From assembly GCA_018003015.1 (NCBI GenBank), contig JAGNEZ010000005.1:122643-186642 (forward strand): DNA of 64,000 nt, given 5' to 3'. Both the position numbers and the translations under genes were made by a program. The notes below the pieces were generated by a model. That model saw nothing but the letters and a program-made list of their open reading frames with translations. It searched no databases and was not told the DNA's origin. The DNA is from Phycisphaerae bacterium (GTDB lineage: Bacteria; Planctomycetota; Phycisphaerae; UBA1845; PWPN01). This document shows, one piece after another, positions 26,216 through 34,715 of the stretch. Position 1 is the stretch's first letter. Each line of letters opens with the position of its first letter.

Positions 26216-26525
26216 TCATCGGGCTCGATCGGCCGCGCCAGGTTCCCTGGCGGCCGGCGGACCAACAGGGGGTGATTCTAGACCATGCCCGCCAGACGTG
26301 TCAACCCCACCGCCGGCCGGGTCCTGGCCGGCCGGTGCTGCCGCGTGCCGTGGAAACTCGATCGTGAACACCGCTCCCCGGCCTGCTTCGCTGGCGACAC
26401 CGATCGTGCCCCCGTGCCCGGTGACAACCCCGTGAACGGTGCTGAGCCCCAGGCCGGTTCCGCCCTTCTCCAGCCGCGTGGTGTAGAAGGGGTCAAAGGC
26501 GTGCTTGAGCACTCGTAGATGGCTC
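26216..26525 (-). pseudogene. Histidine kinase remnant: C-terminal half of HATPase_c
   Basis: The reading LKHAFDPFYTTRLEKGG, then GTGLGLSTVHGVVTGHGG, then VASEAGRGAVFTIEFP corresponds to the F, G2 and final strands of an NtrB-type HATPase_c domain. Everything upstream (sensor, HisKA, N-box) is missing: the homology begins abruptly near 26525, where a second kinase remnant starts on the other strand within about 90 bases. The 3' end is a natural-looking Ala/Gly/Pro-rich tail to the stop at 26216. It is not functional as it stands. Confidence 0.7.
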
Positions 26526-26604
26526 CGGCTCGGGCCCGACGACACGGACCAACGCCATCGTGTCACCGGCAGGACACCGCGGACGCCGCAACGCCTGTCA
26601 GCTG

Positions 26605-27164
26605 CAAGGGTGCTTACCGGACCCTCATCGAGGCGTTGCTGGTCAGATCCGCCAGATCCTGGTCAACCTCGTGGGCAATGCCGTCAAGTTCACCCAATCC
26701 GGCAGCGTCAGGCTCGCCGTTTCCCTGTTGCCGAACGGGTCGGGCAGCCGGGCGGGCCAGCACGGCAACCCGAGCCCCGCTCTACAGTTCGACGTGGTTG
26801 ATACAGGCATCGGGCTCTCACAAGAACAGATGGCGAACCTGTTTCAGCCTTTCACTCAGGCGGACGTCTCCACCACCCGCAAGTACGGCGGAAGCGGCCT
26901 CGGACTGGCCATCTCCAAACGATTGGCCGCCCTGCTGGGCGGCGACATCGAGGTCACCAGCCAACCCGGCCGGGGAAGTACCTTCCGAGCCACGATCGCA
27001 ACCGGCCCGATCGAGGGTGTTCGGATGCTCACCTCTCTCGCCCCAGCGGAAACCACCGATCCGGGCACACCGCCGAGCCCATCGCCCGCCGCGAAAGCCT
27101 CATCCAGACCATCACCGAAGCCCTGGCCAAGACCCGGTTGGAGAAGTCCGCCACTCTGGTCTGA
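26605..27164 (+). pseudogene. Hybrid histidine kinase remnant: HATPase_c plus tail of a receiver domain
   Basis: Homology starts near 26616 (RTLIEALLV), shifts by one frame at about 26643, and continues as QIRQILVNLVGNAVKFT (N-box), DTGIGLSQEQMANLFQPF (G1/F), [19 protein letters not shown] (G2) and [18 protein letters not shown]. After a short linker, another frame reads [20 protein letters not shown] and stops at 27164. This matches the end of a receiver domain (the KPI.R..L region), so the ~100-residue receiver core is missing. HisKA and sensor are also gone. At least one frameshift and one deletion make this a pseudogene. Confidence 0.7.
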
Positions 27165-27367
27165 CCGCGACGGCCCAGCCCCTCGTCCAATTGCAGGTTC
27201 ACGGGTCGACCGGCATCACGGCCGAGACGAGCCATTGGCCACCGTCCGCTCCGGCTCGAAGTCGCCGCCGCCGAGATCATCGCGTTTCCGAGGCCAAGAC
27301 GGGACGCGGAGACAAACCAAGGTATCGTCGACCCAGAGGAACCAGACCCGCCCCCATCTCGCCTCTT

Positions 27368-27395
27368 GCCTTGCCGTCCCGGGGCTCGGCAAGGC
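27368..27395 (-). terminator. Hairpin just after the serine hydrolase stop
   Basis: GCCTTGCCG (27368-27376) and CGGCAAGGC (27387-27395) form a perfect 9-bp stem with a 10-base loop, six bases beyond the stop codon of the minus-strand gene at 27401. There is no T-run, so termination is inferred from position only. The nearby region 27165-27367 shows no gene. Confidence 0.45.
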
Positions 27396-27400
27396 GATCC

Positions 27401-28891
27401 TCATCTCGCTTCCGCCTTGCCGACCAGCTCCGGCTCTTTGGTTGGACCGAATCCAACGTTGGCCTCGACGTTGCAGCGCACCTCCCGGTCGACAAACTTC
27501 AGCCGGAAGGTGAGGACGAACGGGGTCTCGTACAGGCACAAGCTGGCGGTGAAGGTGTCACTCTCGGTCCAGGCACCGCTGGCGGCCAGGGGCTGCTCGG
27601 GCAACAGGCCGAGGGTCGAACGGCCCTTCTGCCAGGTACCCCGGCCGCAGGTGAGCCGCTGCTCGACGCCGCCGAAGCACAGGACCAGGGTCACCGGGCC
27701 GTCGTTTACGCCGCTCTCCAGCGTAACCGCCTCCAGCTTGCGGGGATTGGCCGGAAAGACGAACTTGCGGCCGATCGCGCCGGCAACCGGCGCAGCGGAA
27801 CCGTCCTGCGGACGAAGATGGAGACCCTTGAGCGTTCGATCGAGCTTGCCGCGCGCGGTGTCATCGGCACCCAGCGACACGGGTTTCATGGCCGGCAGGA
27901 GCCTGTCCCAGACCTGGTTGAGCACGGCCTGCATGTCTTTCAGGCCGCTGGTCATGGCGATCACGGTGTCCTGCTCCGGCATCACGATGCAGTATTGCCC
28001 GAATGCACCGTCGCCGCGGTAGGCTCCGTGCCGGCAGCGCCAGAACTGGTATCCGTAACCCTGGTCCCAGTCGCTGGTCGGCTTGCTGCCGTTGGACGTC
28101 TGCCGGGCACTGGCGGCCTCGATCCACGCTTCAGGCACGAGTTGCCTGCCCTGCCATCTGCCTTTCTGGAGGTAAAGCTGCCCGAAGCGGGCGATGTCCT
28201 CGGTGCGGATGCTCAGCCCGTAGCCGCCGGTCGAAATGCCTTGGGGGCTGGTTTCCCAGGTGGGCTTCTCGATGCCCAGCGGCTCGAACAGACGCGGGCC
28301 GAGGTAGTCGAGCAGAGTCATGCCGGTGACCTTCTGGACGATGGCCGAGAGCATGTACGTGCCCGAGGTATTATAGAGGAAATGAGTTCCGGGCTTGAAG
28401 GGCACCGGATGGGCGAGGAAAGACTTGACCCAAGGCTGGTCGGGCGTGCGCGGCGGCTCGGTCTGCTGGCCGGTGGACATGCGCAGGAGGTCACTGACCC
28501 GCATGGCCTTCAGGTTCTCGCTCGGTTCGGCCGGGGCCTGGTCGGGGAAGAATTGCAGTACTTCGTCATCGAGGCTGAGCTTGCCCTCGGCGATGGCCAA
28601 ACCGACGGCCGTGGAGGTGAAACTCTTGCTCAGCGAGAAGAGCGAGTGCGGCGACTCGGCGGAATACGGCGACCACCAGCCCTCGGCAACGACGTGGCCG
28701 TGGCGCACGAGCATGAAGCTGTGCAGGGAGTCGAGGTCTTTGTCGGCCGCCTCGACAAACGACAGGATGGCCGCAGACGAAATACCCTGCGTCTCGGGGG
28801 CGCTGCGCGGCAGGCCGCCCGCCAGACAGAAGGGGCTCAACAACCCAACGCCCGCGACGACGGAGAATGCAGTGGCGGCGAATACTCTCAT
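27401..28891 (-). CDS. Secreted serine hydrolase, class C beta-lactamase/EstB family
   Basis: The 496-residue protein has a signal peptide (residues 1-25). The nucleophile motif SLSK is at Ser86-Lys89 (HSLFSLSKSFTS), and the second motif is Tyr173 in LYNTSGTYML. HGAYRGDGAFGQY near residue 300 probably serves as the third motif region. The fold is that of penicillin-binding proteins; in this branch esterase or peptidase activity is as likely as beta-lactam hydrolysis. An extra C-terminal beta domain of about 110 residues follows. The start at 28891 is chosen for its signal peptide; GGAGG lies nine bases upstream. It is monocistronic. Confidence 0.9.
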   Translation of the reverse strand: MRVFAATAFSVVAGVGLLSPFCLAGGLPRSAPETQGISSAAILSFVEAADKDLDSLHSFMLVRHGHVVAEGWWSPYSAESPHSLFSLSKSFTSTAVGLAIAEGKLSLDDEVLQFFPDQAPAEPSENLKAMRVSDLLRMSTGQQTEPPRTPDQPWVKSFLAHPVPFKPGTHFLYNTSGTYMLSAIVQKVTGMTLLDYLGPRLFEPLGIEKPTWETSPQGISTGGYGLSIRTEDIARFGQLYLQKGRWQGRQLVPEAWIEAASARQTSNGSKPTSDWDQGYGYQFWRCRHGAYRGDGAFGQYCIVMPEQDTVIAMTSGLKDMQAVLNQVWDRLLPAMKPVSLGADDTARGKLDRTLKGLHLRPQDGSAAPVAGAIGRKFVFPANPRKLEAVTLESGVNDGPVTLVLCFGGVEQRLTCGRGTWQKGRSTLGLLPEQPLAASGAWTESDTFTASLCLYETPFVLTFRLKFVDREVRCNVEANVGFGPTKEPELVGKAEAR

Positions 28892-29159
28892 GGCCGGAAC
28901 CTCCACCCGATCTGCACGCTCGGCGCGCGGCCGATGGTAACCGCCGCGCCACGTGAACGTACAACGACACCGGGGCCAGCCTATCGTTCCCCTCCAGCCC
29001 CCGCAAGCGGGACCGCCCCGACCGCCAGCTACGTTCGACGAACCGGGAAGGAGCGACTTCTCTCCGGAGCTCCGGCCCGCTGTCCCGGCGCGGTGGCCTC
29101 CGGACTTTCGGGCTTGAACGCGGGGAATTGAAGGACGCGCCTACCCGTGTAACCGGCAA

Positions 29160-29618
29160 TCACCGGTCCGATCCGGCTGGAAAGGCGAGATGCGGAGCGA
29201 TGCGCTCAATGGCGGCGGGGCTCAGCCCGGAGACCGCTTCGAGGTCACACCGGGCCCGGAACACCACGGCGGCTTCGTCACCGGGACGGCTCGCGGCGAA
29301 TGACCGCTGAGCGTCACGATAGGCAATGATCTTGCGGGCCATCGCTTCCCCGATCCCGGGCAGACGGGTCCAGTCGTGGAGCGTGGCGGTATTGGGATCG
29401 ATCCGCTGCCACACGCCGACCACAGCGTCCCCCGCCACCCCGTCGGCTTCATCCGCACCGAGCGGCGACGTCCCGGCGGCCGGGGATTCGCCAATCGATA
29501 GAGGTAAAAGGATACTCGCGGCCATCACACCGGCCAGGGCGCACCCGAGAATGACATAGCAGGCAATGTGCACGCCCCAGGGCATCCGAGGCAACGATCC
29601 GGCGAGGTCGGTATTCAT
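29160..29618 (-). CDS. Helix-hairpin-helix protein, ComEA-like
   Basis: The 152-residue protein has one N-terminal membrane anchor (IACYVILGCALAGVMAASILL, residues 18-38), a flexible linker, and two helix-hairpin-helix motifs. The first is RIDPNTATLHDWTRLPGIG followed by AMARKIIAYR (about 72-100), with the classical LPGIG hairpin. The second is DLEAVSGLSPAAIERIAPHL (about 127-146). ComEA-type proteins bind double-stranded DNA in the periplasm during uptake. No other competence gene is nearby, so the role in this organism is open. Confidence 0.85.
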   Translation of the reverse strand: MNTDLAGSLPRMPWGVHIACYVILGCALAGVMAASILLPLSIGESPAAGTSPLGADEADGVAGDAVVGVWQRIDPNTATLHDWTRLPGIGEAMARKIIAYRDAQRSFAASRPGDEAAVVFRARCDLEAVSGLSPAAIERIAPHLAFPAGSDR

Positions 29619-29725
29619 GGCCCTCTATCCAGTTCCCGCGCCGCCTCGAAGGGTGGGCGGACCCACCAGCCACAAGGCAGATTCTGGAGACCCGGCAACG
29701 GCTCATCCCCACGGAGGAACACGAC

Positions 29726-31225
29726 TCAGCTGGCAGCCTGGGCAGCGGGCGGACGACGGGTGACCCCCAGCAGCTCCGCACGGGCATCCTTGAGGACCTT
29801 GAAGGCAGCCTTCGGCGTCAGGTCGGCCTGCAGTAACCCCCCCGAAGGAATCAGACCGGCCTCGCGGTCGGCCAGATCAAGCCAGGTGACGCTCTCGATG
29901 AACGGCTTGCTCAGGGCAATGGTGTAGAACTCCTTGGCCCACAGGGCCTGGACGTTCTCATCCCACGGCGTCCGCCAGCAACCGCCACTTCGCCCGTTAC
30001 TGAACGACCGCGACGGCACCTGAACCGCCGTGATGTGTACCGGCTTGCCAAGATTGCCGAGCCGGTCCAGCTTCTCGGAGATCTGGAACATGTCCCGCAC
30101 AAACATGCCGTCCGACGAGGGTCCGAAGAGGAACTGGGCGCCAACTCCGTCGAAGCCGATCCCGCTCTGGACAACCATGTCCGCATAGAGCATCGGCGGA
30201 ATCGTCCTCTGATTCCGGGCATAATACTCCCCCCAAGGGGCAACCAGATTGATCAGCGTCTGGGCCCGGGGGGCAAGCTGTTTCACCAGGGCAACCGTCA
30301 CCCGGGTGATCTCCATCAGCTGCTCGAAGGAGAACTCGAAGGTGTTGTCCGCGTGGACGCCGCTGATCACATCCCACTGGTAGACGTAGTTGGCATACCG
30401 CTCGACCACCCGCCGCACGTGATCGAAGATCAGGTTACGGACGGTCTCAAAATCGGTCTCGTACATGCTCGCCCACGCCGGGATGTTGGCCTCGCTGAAA
30501 CTGACCAGCGGCCCCACCCGCATCGGGGTACGGTGCTTGGCCAACCACTCGATCCAGACGTCAAAAGGACGCCAGTTGAACTCCCCTTGCTTCGGCTCAA
30601 CCAGACGCCAGGGGATGGGAAGGTAAACGTAGTCGCTGACCTCCCGCAGCCGTTGACGGTAGACCTCGACCGAGTTGCCCAGGTCAACCGTGCAGCCGAT
30701 GGTCCGGCGGGTGAACGCGTGGACCTGCTTGCGGCGGGCAAGGAAGATGTCCGCGTGAAAATGACTGAGCTTCTCCCCTGCCAGAATGGCAGCCTGAAGC
30801 GCCTGCTCCGCCAACCGAGCCTGCTTCGCAGGCGTGTCCGCCTTCAGCGAGTCAACCATCAGATCCCGGGCCACGGTGATCTCGTTGGCCACCGGCTCAA
30901 CGCCCTCAAAATCGAACAAGCCCCAGTCTTCCCGTTTGAGGTTGATGCGGGTCAGACGACCACGAGCCAACTCGAGGGCGAGGTTGTAAGGCTGATCCCG
31001 GTCCATCAGCCGGCTGGTTTCAAGCATCATCGTGCCGCAACCGCGGACCGGCCAGACTAGAGCAAGAGCAGCCGGGCCATCGGCCCGCTTCGCACAAATG
31101 ACCTGAGAATCGCGAAACTCGAGCTCGGCGCGCAGGGGAACCCCATCACTGCCCACCACGTATGCGCCAGACAGGTCAAGATCGCGAACGGCAGAGCCTT
31201 CACGGGTTACAGCAAAACGAAGCAT
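29726..31225 (-). CDS. GH10-fold protein lacking both catalytic glutamates
   Basis: This 499-residue protein has an N-terminal beta domain (1-170) and a C-terminal TIM barrel with the GH10 endo-xylanase layout: YVYLPIPWRLVEPKQGEFNW near 199-218, then WDVISG at 284-289 in place of the WDVxNE acid/base motif, and HITAVQ at 397-402 in place of ITELD. Both Glu positions are therefore Gly289 and Ala400. There is no signal peptide. It is either a non-catalytic glycan-binding protein or one with displaced chemistry. A 20-bp AT-rich palindrome lies 15 bases upstream of the start. No strong Shine-Dalgarno is seen. The gene is isolated between a ComEA-like gene and a Cys-rich dockerin gene. Confidence 0.8.
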   Translation of the reverse strand: MLRFAVTREGSAVRDLDLSGAYVVGSDGVPLRAELEFRDSQVICAKRADGPAALALVWPVRGCGTMMLETSRLMDRDQPYNLALELARGRLTRINLKREDWGLFDFEGVEPVANEITVARDLMVDSLKADTPAKQARLAEQALQAAILAGEKLSHFHADIFLARRKQVHAFTRRTIGCTVDLGNSVEVYRQRLREVSDYVYLPIPWRLVEPKQGEFNWRPFDVWIEWLAKHRTPMRVGPLVSFSEANIPAWASMYETDFETVRNLIFDHVRRVVERYANYVYQWDVISGVHADNTFEFSFEQLMEITRVTVALVKQLAPRAQTLINLVAPWGEYYARNQRTIPPMLYADMVVQSGIGFDGVGAQFLFGPSSDGMFVRDMFQISEKLDRLGNLGKPVHITAVQVPSRSFSNGRSGGCWRTPWDENVQALWAKEFYTIALSKPFIESVTWLDLADREAGLIPSGGLLQADLTPKAAFKVLKDARAELLGVTRRPPAAQAAS

Positions 31226-31240
31226 GAGCGGTCCCGAAAC

Positions 31241-31260
31241 GTTATGTATCGAAATATAAC
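31241..31260. promoter_or_regulatory. AT-rich 20-bp imperfect palindrome (operator candidate)
   Basis: GTTATGTATCGAAATATAAC matches its own reverse complement at 16 of 20 positions and stands out from the GC-rich surroundings. It lies 15-35 bases upstream of the ATG at 31225, where a repressor could block initiation. Confidence 0.4.
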
Positions 31261-31918
31261 CCTAATGAGTCCGTGCAACGGTCCAGGCGATAATCGCAAC
31301 CTGAAACCACGGAACCCGCTCATCAACTTATCGCTGTCGCCCCAGGGCGCCTCCGCGTCCAAGGATGACATCTACCCACAGTCTATGGGATCGTGAGCGT
31401 CCCGACAAGAGCCATCCGACATTGTTCCGCCAACTTCGGCAAAGTCCAGGCCACACCGGTTCACGCACCGCGCGCCGACGGCCACCCCGAGCCAAGCTGC
31501 CTCAGGGGCACCTCCCTCGTCCGACATCCGAGACGCCCGCCCTCACCCCTCCCATCGGCTATTCCGGCGGCCAAGGTGCAGTTGCCGCCAAGTTTCACGG
31601 GGGGTGACTTACCCCGCCGCAAGAACCGCCCGCGAACAGACAGATCCAACATCCTTGTCGCTATGACCTTGCGACAGCTTCAGCAAGCGCCCCTCGGCCA
31701 CACCGGGAACAATGTGACACGGACGCTGTCCGAATCGCGTCACACGATCCGAACTCGCGTATCGCTTCATTCGGACCCACGGGCTCCTCAAACAGATAAA
31801 CGTGCCGGCGGCGCGCTTCTTTCAGCCCAACCTTCGAACGTGATGCAAAGACCCACACCCATCTCCAGCCTGGACCCTCCCCTGGGCCCATGCCTGAGCC
31901 GCTCCTGCCGGCAAACGA

Positions 31919-31949
31919 CCGAGGCCAGCAACGGAGTCACTGGCCTCGG
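31919..31949 (-). terminator. Hairpin downstream of the Cys-rich dockerin gene
   Basis: CCGAGGCCAG (31919-31928) pairs perfectly with CTGGCCTCGG (31940-31949) around an 11-base loop, 37 bases beyond the stop at 31986. A short TCGTTTG follows on the minus strand, so it is a plausible terminator with a weak T-tract. Confidence 0.55.
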
Positions 31950-31985
31950 CCGATGATCGCAAAATCCAGGATCGACCGGCGGTCA

Positions 31986-34241
31986 TCACGGACAACTCGC
32001 CACCGCACCGACGTTGTTCCTGACCTGCGTCATGTCCAGTACGTTGATCCTGCCGTCCGCATTCACGTCCGCCCGAAAAGTGGCGGCTACGACCGGCCCA
32101 CCGATCGCGTTCCGCACCCGGGTCAGGTCGAGCGTATTGACCTTGCCATCGCCACTGACGTCGCCGGTCAACGAGAGAATACTTATCTGATTGACGCCCT
32201 CCAGCGGCTCGCCTCCTGTGCTGGTCAGACCATCGGGGCCGTTGGCCACGGTCAGGGTGACACAAGCGGCCCTCGGCACGCCATGCATGAGGATAGTCAG
32301 TGCGTTGCCCACGACCGACAGGCTGTCAATCACACCCTCGCTCGTCGTCACCTCATCTCCAATGTCGAGCGAGCCATCGCCGGCGACGATATCCTGGTTG
32401 AAAGTCAGCACAACCTTGGTCGGCCCGCCGACACGATCCTCGATCCCGTACGGAGGCACCGGCGACCACGGCAGGTCAATGCCGAACTCGCCCGCCGTCC
32501 CGTGAGTCTTGTACGAGACCGCACTGATCAGATGAAACGGCTTGCACGGATCAGGAATCTGGGTCACGGGAGTGAGCAGCTCAAAGGCCATGTTGATGCG
32601 ATGATCGAAGGAGCACACCGGCTTGACATACGACCACGGCCCGTACAGCCATCGCGGTCCCGGCGGACATTCACTCAACGGCGGGCACGGGCTCTGCACC
32701 GGCTCTCCCCATGAGATCGCGGTCTGGACCGCCGGGCGGATACCCTTCTCGATCAACGTGGCGTGCCATCCCCAGAAGTCGCCCAGGGCCACGTTGTTGG
32801 AGAATACTCGCTCGCAACATGACGCCGACCCACCACCGAGCCAGCGGACCCCCACGACCGCCTGAATGTTCAAGGCGTACCAGAAGCAGTGGTGCTCGGC
32901 AAACGCGTTGGGACGCGCGGGGCAGCGATCGGCGGCCGTGGCCGGCAACCGCGGGTCCGGGTGACTCTGAATCAGGCAGCACTGGCTCAAGTCCACGTAG
33001 TACTCGAACACCTTGTGACCGTCACAGGGCACGACATCCGTCAGGTTGATTCGCACGGCGTGACGCGGGGCAAAATAGAGACCCAAGGCCGGACGCTTCG
33101 GGTTCGTGCCCGCAACCTGCTTCAGCACCAGCGGCAGATGAAAACTGATCAACCAGCCGTCGATCTGGTAGGGCGGCTGATCGAAACCGCCAAACTCCCG
33201 CGGCACGTATTCCTCGTTGAGGTAAGAGCCCCACCATCGAACCGCCGAGATCGGCCGCCCATCGGAACGGAAGTCGTCGGCCACATCCACGTTGGGCTGC
33301 TGGATTCCGTTCGGACTGATCCAGAGATTCGACGGGATGTCTTCCCGCTCCGGCGTCGGCGGCTGGCTGAACTTCGGCACAACCTCCTGGCCGCAGGTCA
33401 CCGTTGCACAATCACTGCCCGGCCCCTGCGCAACGCCTCCCTTCTCCTTACAGACCGAAGGCGGCAGGTTGTCACATGTGCCGTCCGGAAGGCAACAGGC
33501 TTGACACTCAGGGTTCGCGACATGCACGCACCCACCGGTAGCCGGATCACACCGATCGATGGTGCAGAAATCCCCATCATCACAACTGATGGGCTCGTGC
33601 ACACACTTCCCGGTGGCCGGGTCACAGTAATCCTCGGTGCAAGCGTCACCATCATCACAGTTGATGGACTCGTGCACACACTTCCCGGTGGCCGGGTCAC
33701 AGTAATCCTTGGTGCAAGCGTCACCATCATCACAGTTGACCGGAATGTGCACACAGAAATTCGGGGCCGCGGGATCGCACACGTCCAGCGTACACGGATC
33801 ACCGTCGTCGCAGTTGATCGGCTCGTGAACACACCTGCCGGTGGCTGGGTCACAGTAGTCCTTGGTGCACGGGTCACCGTCGTCGCATTCCAGATCGCTT
33901 GTGCATCCCCCCTGGTCACATGGTGTCCCCGGAACGCACTGACTGCCCGGTCCCTGGGGCGCCCCACCGTGCGCGGCGCACATGCCCGCCGGCCAGATGC
34001 CGAAACATAGACCGTCCAGGCAACACGCCTGCAAACAGATCTCAGGGTTGTCGCAGGAGGATCCCGGCCCCTGCGGCACGCCGCCCAGCCCCAAGCATTC
34101 CCTCGGCAGCAACATCTGACATCCGTCGCCCAGACAACAGGCCTGCGGTAGTTCCTGCCCGCTCACGCTCGCCAGGCAAGCGAGCAGCCCCCCGCCAATA
34201 CAAACCGCTCGAATCGTCAATCGACACCTGACTCCAGACAT
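31986..34241 (-). CDS. Secreted Cys-rich repeat protein with dockerin
   Basis: The 751-residue protein starts at 34241 with GAGGAGG upstream and a signal peptide ending SVSGQ. Residues 30-115 hold two units ending in GGxxQGPGS with paired CC, followed by a third such unit after the repeats. Residues ~119-245 are five tandem 25-26-residue repeats of the form CDDGDxCTxDxCDPATGxCVH, likely disulphide-rich and possibly calcium-binding. Residues 260-530 form a globular region with no domain I recognise. A beta domain (~530-690) precedes a dockerin with two Ca-binding loops (DVSGDGKVNTLDL, DVNADGRINVLDM). No cohesin partner is visible in the window. It is probably a surface or matrix protein. Confidence 0.85.
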   Translation of the reverse strand: MSGVRCRLTIRAVCIGGGLLACLASVSGQELPQACCLGDGCQMLLPRECLGLGGVPQGPGSSCDNPEICLQACCLDGLCFGIWPAGMCAAHGGAPQGPGSQCVPGTPCDQGGCTSDLECDDGDPCTKDYCDPATGRCVHEPINCDDGDPCTLDVCDPAAPNFCVHIPVNCDDGDACTKDYCDPATGKCVHESINCDDGDACTEDYCDPATGKCVHEPISCDDGDFCTIDRCDPATGGCVHVANPECQACCLPDGTCDNLPPSVCKEKGGVAQGPGSDCATVTCGQEVVPKFSQPPTPEREDIPSNLWISPNGIQQPNVDVADDFRSDGRPISAVRWWGSYLNEEYVPREFGGFDQPPYQIDGWLISFHLPLVLKQVAGTNPKRPALGLYFAPRHAVRINLTDVVPCDGHKVFEYYVDLSQCCLIQSHPDPRLPATAADRCPARPNAFAEHHCFWYALNIQAVVGVRWLGGGSASCCERVFSNNVALGDFWGWHATLIEKGIRPAVQTAISWGEPVQSPCPPLSECPPGPRWLYGPWSYVKPVCSFDHRINMAFELLTPVTQIPDPCKPFHLISAVSYKTHGTAGEFGIDLPWSPVPPYGIEDRVGGPTKVVLTFNQDIVAGDGSLDIGDEVTTSEGVIDSLSVVGNALTILMHGVPRAACVTLTVANGPDGLTSTGGEPLEGVNQISILSLTGDVSGDGKVNTLDLTRVRNAIGGPVVAATFRADVNADGRINVLDMTQVRNNVGAVASCP
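33507..33887 (-). repeat. Five tandem 75/78-bp coding repeats
   Basis: The units encode 25 or 26 residues each, with six cysteine positions kept or nearly kept. The third and fourth units (about 33590-33740) are almost identical at DNA level, which points to recent duplication within the gene. Confidence 0.9.
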
Positions 34242-34715
34242 GGTCCAATCCTCCTCATCATACCTGACATACCGATCACACCCACAAAGCAAACCCTTCA
34301 CCAAACGCGCGGGCTGAAAGACCCGGGGCACATGAAAGTGACCGCCTGAACCACAGTACACGCGCATCCAAAACCGGGCCGCCCACCCGGACAGCCCGGC
34401 ATCCAGACACCACTATCGTCTTGTCATAATCGTCACCCCTCTCCGGCGAGAGGGTCAAACTCGGCGCCGCAGACAAATGCGGCCGGGGAGAAAATGCCTG
34501 TTCCTCTATAGGGGCTCTCCGCCGATCCGGCCCATCGGAGTGACGCGGAATTCTCAAAAAAAAACAACCACGGGGCCGTCAGGTTGTGGACGCGGGAGGC
34601 GAGAAGCGTATCTCGGAAGCGACATCTCGGCCCGGGCCATCGCACCGCAGGCGCGCAGGCTGGCCGCGCCACCACGGCGATACAACTCCAGACGTGACGC
34701 CGCCACCATCCGTTG
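34242..34715. other. Intergenic region between the heparinase-like and dockerin genes
   Basis: About 470 bases. It contains the terminator of the heparinase-like gene (34555-34587) and presumably the promoter of the dockerin gene. No gene was recognised. Confidence 0.5.
34555..34587 (-). terminator. Rho-independent terminator of the heparinase-like gene
   Basis: On the minus strand ACAACC pairs with GGTTGT and an inner ACGG pairs with CCGT around a CC loop, with a two-base bulge. Nine consecutive T follow (34564-34556). It lies about 130 bases after the stop at 34716. The T-run is the longest in the window. Confidence 0.75.

Larger units (their letters stand above)
31226..31985. other. Long intergenic region
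   Basis: About 760 bases between two minus-strand genes. It holds the palindrome at 31241-31260 next to the GH10-like start and the hairpin at 31919-31949 after the dockerin gene. The rest shows scattered open frames with no ribosome sites or recognisable protein patterns. Confidence 0.5.

Noticed and set aside
26519..29131. Open frame of 870 codons on the plus strand
   Set aside because: It crosses kinase-remnant sequence and then runs antisense to a clear serine hydrolase gene; it is composite and not a gene.
33507..33887. CRISPR-like regular repeats
   Set aside because: The repeats are in frame and encode 25/26-residue Cys-rich units; there are no unique spacers.
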